Part shown: piece by piece, positions 5,472 through 8,095 of the stretch | Layout of the letters: each line of letters starts with the position of its first letter | How positions within the stretch are numbered: position 1 is the stretch's first letter | Program-made: the position numbers and the translations under genes | Notes under the pieces: model-generated | What the model saw: the letters and a program-made list of their open reading frames with translations, nothing else | What the model was told of the DNA's origin: nothing | Databases searched by the model: none | Source of the DNA: Clostridium sp. CAG:138 | Lineage (GTDB): Bacteria > Bacillota > Clostridia > Christensenellales > CAG-138 | Assembly (NCBI GenBank): GCA_000435055.1 | Contig: FR879717.1 | Span: forward strand, 45,996 to 54,090 | Direction of reading: 5' to 3' | DNA length: 8,095 nucleotides

Positions 5472-6005
5472 ATGAGTACAAAAGCTATCCGCATAATTGA
5501 TATTGCAGCGGGAATTTTACTGACGGCAGGCGGTGTGTTCTGCCTTTGCAATCAGGATGCCGCGGTGGTATCCGCCGGGATTCTGTTTGGGCTTTTCATG
5601 CTTGCGGCAGGCATTGCGGAAATAGTCGTGTTTGCCGGAACAAGCAAAACTCTGTTGGGTTCGGGCTGGCTGCTGCTGAACGGAGTGCTGACCGTTATAA
5701 TGGCTTTGCTGCTCCTGTTCAACCAATGGTTCACGCTGCTTTCATTGCCCCTGCTGTTTACACTTTGGCTTTTGTTCTCGGGTATCGGCAGATTTGTAAG
5801 TGCCTTTGACCTGCGTGCGCTTGGTGTGCGTGCTTGGGGTTGGGTGCTTGCAATTGGCATTCTGCTTACTGCGGCAGGCATTATATGCATGATGAATCCG
5901 TGGATAAGCGTTGCGGCTGTCGGTTTAACCGTGGGACTGGTGCTGATTCTGCAGGGTATCAGCTTGGTCGTATGCGCCTGCATTTCTTCGGGCAAAGAGG
6001 CCTGA
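5472..6005 (+). CDS. DUF308/HdeD-like membrane protein
   Basis: A very hydrophobic protein of 177 residues with six predicted transmembrane helices in three similar pairs. The Gly-rich pattern GILLTAGGVFCL...AGILFGLFMLAAGIAEI recurs as GWLLLNGVLTVI...LFSGIGRFV and as GWVLAIGILLTAAGIICM...VGLTVGLVLILQGISLV, the internal repeat of the HdeD / DUF308 family. E. coli HdeD is an inner-membrane protein of the acid-stress fitness island. The biochemical role of the family is unknown, and acid resistance should not be assumed here. The open frame reaches back to an ATG at 5430, but that codon lies in the loop of the leader hairpin without a binding site. I chose the ATG at 5472, with AAGGGG eight bases upstream; ATG at 5466, served by AAGGA at 5452-5456, is the alternative. 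It is divergent from the pucR-type gene and is followed after 103 bases by hsp20 on the same strand. Confidence 0.87.
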   Translation: MSTKAIRIIDIAAGILLTAGGVFCLCNQDAAVVSAGILFGLFMLAAGIAEIVVFAGTSKTLLGSGWLLLNGVLTVIMALLLLFNQWFTLLSLPLLFTLWLLFSGIGRFVSAFDLRALGVRAWGWVLAIGILLTAAGIICMMNPWISVAAVGLTVGLVLILQGISLVVCACISSGKEA

Positions 6006-6037
6006 AAAAGCTTCTCGTTTCTGCAAGCAATGCCTGA

Positions 6038-6059
6038 GCACGGAAACAACTTTCCGTGC
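6038..6059. other. Intergenic hairpin between the DUF308 gene and hsp20
   Basis: GCACGGAAA (6038-6046) and TTTCCGTGC (6051-6059) form a perfect 9-bp stem with a four-base loop, CAAC. No T-tract follows directly, so it is a poor intrinsic terminator. It is not the CIRCE element (TTAGCACTC-N9-GAGTGCTAA). It could be a processing or partial termination site, or an operator in front of hsp20. The remaining gap to 6094 shows no convincing promoter. Confidence 0.5.
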
Positions 6060-6108
6060 AGCAAAGCTTTAACATATATCAAAAATCAATATTTGGAGGA
6101 AATTAACT

Positions 6109-6537
6109 ATGTTGCCGGTAGTATTTAATGAAAAAATGTTCGATGATCTTTTTGACAGTGACTTCTTCGGCGGAAGGAATCCGCTGTACGGCAGGCACGC
6201 AAAGAACCTTATGAAGACTGATATCCGCGAAAAAGAAGACGGCTACGAAATGGCTGTTGATCTGCCCGGGTTCAATAAGGACGAAATCAAGGTTGAGATT
6301 AAAGACGGTTATATGACCGTCAGCGCAAACAAAGATCTTGACAAAGATGAAGCGGATAAGAAGGGGCGTGTCATCCGCCGTGAACGTTATGTCGGCACAT
6401 GCAGCCGCACTTTCTATGTCGGAGATATCAAGCCTGAGGATGTAAAGGCGAAATATGAATCCGGTGTTCTTAATATTGTTCTCCCCAAGGAGGAACAGAA
6501 AGAACTTCCGACTGCAAGCACGGTTACGATCGAATAA
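6109..6537 (+). CDS. hsp20: Small heat-shock protein, Hsp20 / alpha-crystallin family
   Basis: An ATP-independent chaperone that binds unfolding proteins in the cytoplasm and holds them for refolding. The 142-residue length is normal for bacterial members. A short N-terminal arm (1-33, rich in Phe and Asp: FDDLFDSDFFGG) precedes the alpha-crystallin domain at about 34-128. Family marks are TDIREKEDGYEMAVDLPGF, KDEIKVEIKDGYMTVSA, the RRERYVGTCSRTFYVGD strand pair, and the G-V-L-N-I-V-LPK motif at 119-126. The C-terminal VTI (139-141) fits the I/V-x-I/V motif that links dimers into oligomers. GGAGGA lies eight bases before the ATG. No CIRCE or convincing CtsR site is seen upstream and no clear promoter, so it may be read from the DUF308 promoter at 5367-5399. 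A strong terminator follows at 6606-6652. Confidence 0.95.
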   Translation: MLPVVFNEKMFDDLFDSDFFGGRNPLYGRHAKNLMKTDIREKEDGYEMAVDLPGFNKDEIKVEIKDGYMTVSANKDLDKDEADKKGRVIRRERYVGTCSRTFYVGDIKPEDVKAKYESGVLNIVLPKEEQKELPTASTVTIE

Positions 6538-6605
6538 TCGGCTTTCAACAGCTGAGAGTCACGGTTGATTGAAATTCAGCGGTACAGTGCCGCAGCATAT
6601 GCGGC

Positions 6606-6652
6606 AAACGGCCTTCGCAGAAGGGAAACTCTTTTGGCGAAGGCCGTTTTTT
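6606..6652 (+). terminator. Rho-independent terminator of hsp20
   Basis: AAACGGCCTTCGC (6606-6618) pairs perfectly with GCGAAGGCCGTTT (6637-6649), 13 bp, with a further small stem inside the loop. It is followed by T to 6652, giving a run of six. It lies about 70 bases after the hsp20 stop. On the minus strand only TTT follows, so it is a weaker stop for murF. The rest of the gap to murF (6653-6737) is A-rich, with a TTCAAAACAA direct repeat and no gene. Confidence 0.87.
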
Positions 6653-6737
6653 ATGCAATTCTGATTTTGATAAAAATATTTCCGCGAGTTCAAAACAATT
6701 CAAAACAAACGGCAAATCACAGCCGCTCGGTTCAGAC

Positions 6738-8095
6738 TCATTTTGTGAGATTTGCATTGCCGAGTTCATCAACAATGTTTTCAAAATGTGCCCCGCGTGA
6801 AGCCTTTACAAGCACCGTGTCTCCGGGCTTTGCAAAATGCAGCAGAGCAGTTGACACCGTGTCCTTCGAAATGCGGAAAACGTTGCGCATTCCTGCATTT
6901 TCCGCACCGAGAGCAATATCTGACGCAAGGTCGCCTGCGGTGAAGAGCGCGTCAAGCCCGCATTCGGCGCAATATGCGCCGAGGCTGTTGTGCAGTGCGG
7001 CGGAGTTTTCGCCCAATTCGAGCATATCTCCGAGCATTGCGATTTTCCGGCAGCCGGGTTTTGCAGCCGAAACGAGAGCGGTGAGCGCGGCGCGGACGGA
7101 ATCAGGCCCGGCGTTATAGCAATCATCAATAACGGTGAACGTTTCGGAGCCGGCGGAAGCGGAGCTTGCCTCGAAATTTGCATCTGCATTATTTGCAGCT
7201 GCATTTGCGGCAGGGAGGCAGCAGGCAAAAAGCACGCGCCAGCGATGTCCGACAGGGCTGAAGCTTTCAATGCCCGCTTTTACCTGCTCGGCAGTCAGCC
7301 CGAGTTCATGTGCCGCAGCGGCGGCGGCAACGGCGTTTTGAACCATATGCAGCCCCGCTGCGGGCATTGAAACGCGGATTCGTGTTCCGAAATAATTCAG
7401 CACAAAATCGGTTTCCGCCGCATCAATGAAGCGTATGTTTTCGGGATGCACGGGCAAGCTTTCGTCCATGCCGTAAAACTTTACGGGGATGGGTGAGGTC
7501 TTTGCGTATTCACACAGTTTATCATCCGCCGCATTAAAAAACAATCTGCCGTTATGCGGCATATGCTTCACAACCTCGGTTTTGGCGCGAAGTACGCCGC
7601 TGCGGTCGATAAGGTTCTCAAGGTGCATATTGCCGATATTGGTGAAAACAACGTAATCGGGACGTGCAATTGCGCCCAATCTGTCCATTTCGCCGAAGTG
7701 GCTGATGCCCATTTCAACAACCGCAAGCTCGTGATGCGGTTCGAGACGGAAAAACGTTTGCGGCAGTCCGTATTCGTTGTTGAAATTGCCTTCCGTGCTG
7801 AGAACGCTGAATTTTTGTTCAAGCACACAGGAAAGCATCTGCCGCGTGCTTGTTTTTCCGACGCTGCCGACAACGCCGATAACCTTCACGCCGCTCTTTT
7901 CGCGTATGTAGCCTGCAATGCGCTGCATTGCGCGCAAGCTGTTTTCAACAAGGATCTGCGGAATCGGAATGTCAAGTTCATGTTCCACAACCGCTGCGGC
8001 GGCACCGCTGCGCCGTGCGGATTCAACATAATCGTGCCCGTCCGCCCGCTCGCCCTTATCTGCGATAAACAGCCAGTCGGGTTTAACTTTGCGGC
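6738..8095 (-). CDS. murF: UDP-N-acetylmuramoyl-tripeptide--D-alanyl-D-alanine ligase MurF (5' end outside window)
   Basis: MurF joins D-Ala-D-Ala to the UDP-MurNAc-tripeptide with ATP, the last cytoplasmic step of the peptidoglycan precursor pathway. 451 residues are visible and the frame is still open at the window edge, so only the very N-terminus is missing. In visible numbering: the substrate-binding domain segment DKGERADGHDYVESARRSGA (13-32), the P-loop GVVGSVGKTSTRQM (about 73-86), the NFNNEYGLP motif (103-111), VEMGISHFGEM (126-136), TNIGNMHLENL (151-161), and AKTE (170-173), whose lysine is the carbamylated residue in Mur ligases. The C-terminal domain has DDCYNAGPDS, MLGDMLELG and the closing VLVKASRGAHFE. 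The GTG at 7988 is an internal valine. A stretch of about 26 residues rich in Ala, Asn and Ser (about 292-317; DNA 7143-7220) interrupts the join between the ATPase and C-terminal domains and is not typical of MurF. Convergent with hsp20; no strong own terminator is seen. Confidence 0.95.
   Translation of the reverse strand, partial: RKVKPDWLFIADKGERADGHDYVESARRSGAAAAVVEHELDIPIPQILVENSLRAMQRIAGYIREKSGVKVIGVVGSVGKTSTRQMLSCVLEQKFSVLSTEGNFNNEYGLPQTFFRLEPHHELAVVEMGISHFGEMDRLGAIARPDYVVFTNIGNMHLENLIDRSGVLRAKTEVVKHMPHNGRLFFNAADDKLCEYAKTSPIPVKFYGMDESLPVHPENIRFIDAAETDFVLNYFGTRIRVSMPAAGLHMVQNAVAAAAAAHELGLTAEQVKAGIESFSPVGHRWRVLFACCLPAANAAANNADANFEASSASAGSETFTVIDDCYNAGPDSVRAALTALVSAAKPGCRKIAMLGDMLELGENSAALHNSLGAYCAECGLDALFTAGDLASDIALGAENAGMRNVFRISKDTVSTALLHFAKPGDTVLVKASRGAHFENIVDELGNANLTK

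Noticed and set aside
6071..6094. Possible CtsR-like site or promoter in front of hsp20 (ATATCAAAAATCAATATT)
   Set aside because: Only partial resemblance to the CtsR heptad repeat, no GGTCAAA units, and a -10 there would leave almost no leader before the ribosome binding site.
6695..6737. Minus-strand terminator for murF (CGGC...GCCG followed by T-rich sequence)
   Set aside because: A four-pair stem is too weak to call.
6565..7119. Plus-strand open frame of 184 codons after hsp20
   Set aside because: Starts inside the noncoding gap, crosses the hsp20 terminator and then runs antisense through murF; no domain.
7986..7988. GTG at 7988 as start of MurF
   Set aside because: The frame continues upstream to the window edge with conserved MurF sequence (DKGERADGHDY).

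Overview
The window looks like chromosomal DNA of a spore-forming monoderm, most likely a member of the Clostridia. Three signals support this. The left edge holds a sleB-ypeB pair, the spore cortex-lytic enzyme and its partner, which occurs in endospore formers. Promoters and ribosome binding sites are of the classic sigma-A / AGGAGG type. A fragment of a type I dockerin domain lies between two genes, a domain common in fibre-degrading gut Clostridia. The genus cannot be read from the sequence.

Layout. (1) 1-2155, plus strand: the C-terminal end of SleB, then a full-length YpeB with an unusually long cytoplasmic N-terminus, closed by a terminator. (2) 2215-3118, plus strand: a small MscS-type mechanosensitive channel with its own good promoter. 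Its stop codon is followed in the same frame by the second half of a dockerin domain (remnant, 3119-3268). A strong hairpin terminator at 3332-3364 serves the convergent transcripts from both sides. (3) 3397-5378, minus strand: a likely two-gene operon of a PucR/CdaR-type regulator followed by a DUF1003 membrane protein, read from a near-consensus promoter. An 8-bp inverted repeat sits in the leader. (4) 5367-6652, plus strand, divergent from (3): a DUF308/HdeD-like six-helix membrane protein followed by a small heat-shock protein of the Hsp20 family, ended by a 13-bp-stem terminator. (5) 6738-8095, minus strand: most of MurF, the last cytoplasmic ligase of peptidoglycan precursor synthesis, running off the right edge.

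How it fits together. SleB and YpeB act during spore germination. MurF makes the UDP-MurNAc-pentapeptide. MscS protects against osmotic down-shock. The divergent pucR-duf1003 / duf308-hsp20 block has the look of a locally controlled envelope or protein stress module; this is inferred from layout only. The most unusual points are the in-frame dockerin remnant behind mscS, with a 7-bp triplicate at the junction; inverted repeats with identical TTTGTGC/GCACAAA arms behind ypeB and in the pucR leader; and low-complexity Ala/Ser/Asn/Gly insertions in two unrelated conserved proteins, YpeB and MurF.
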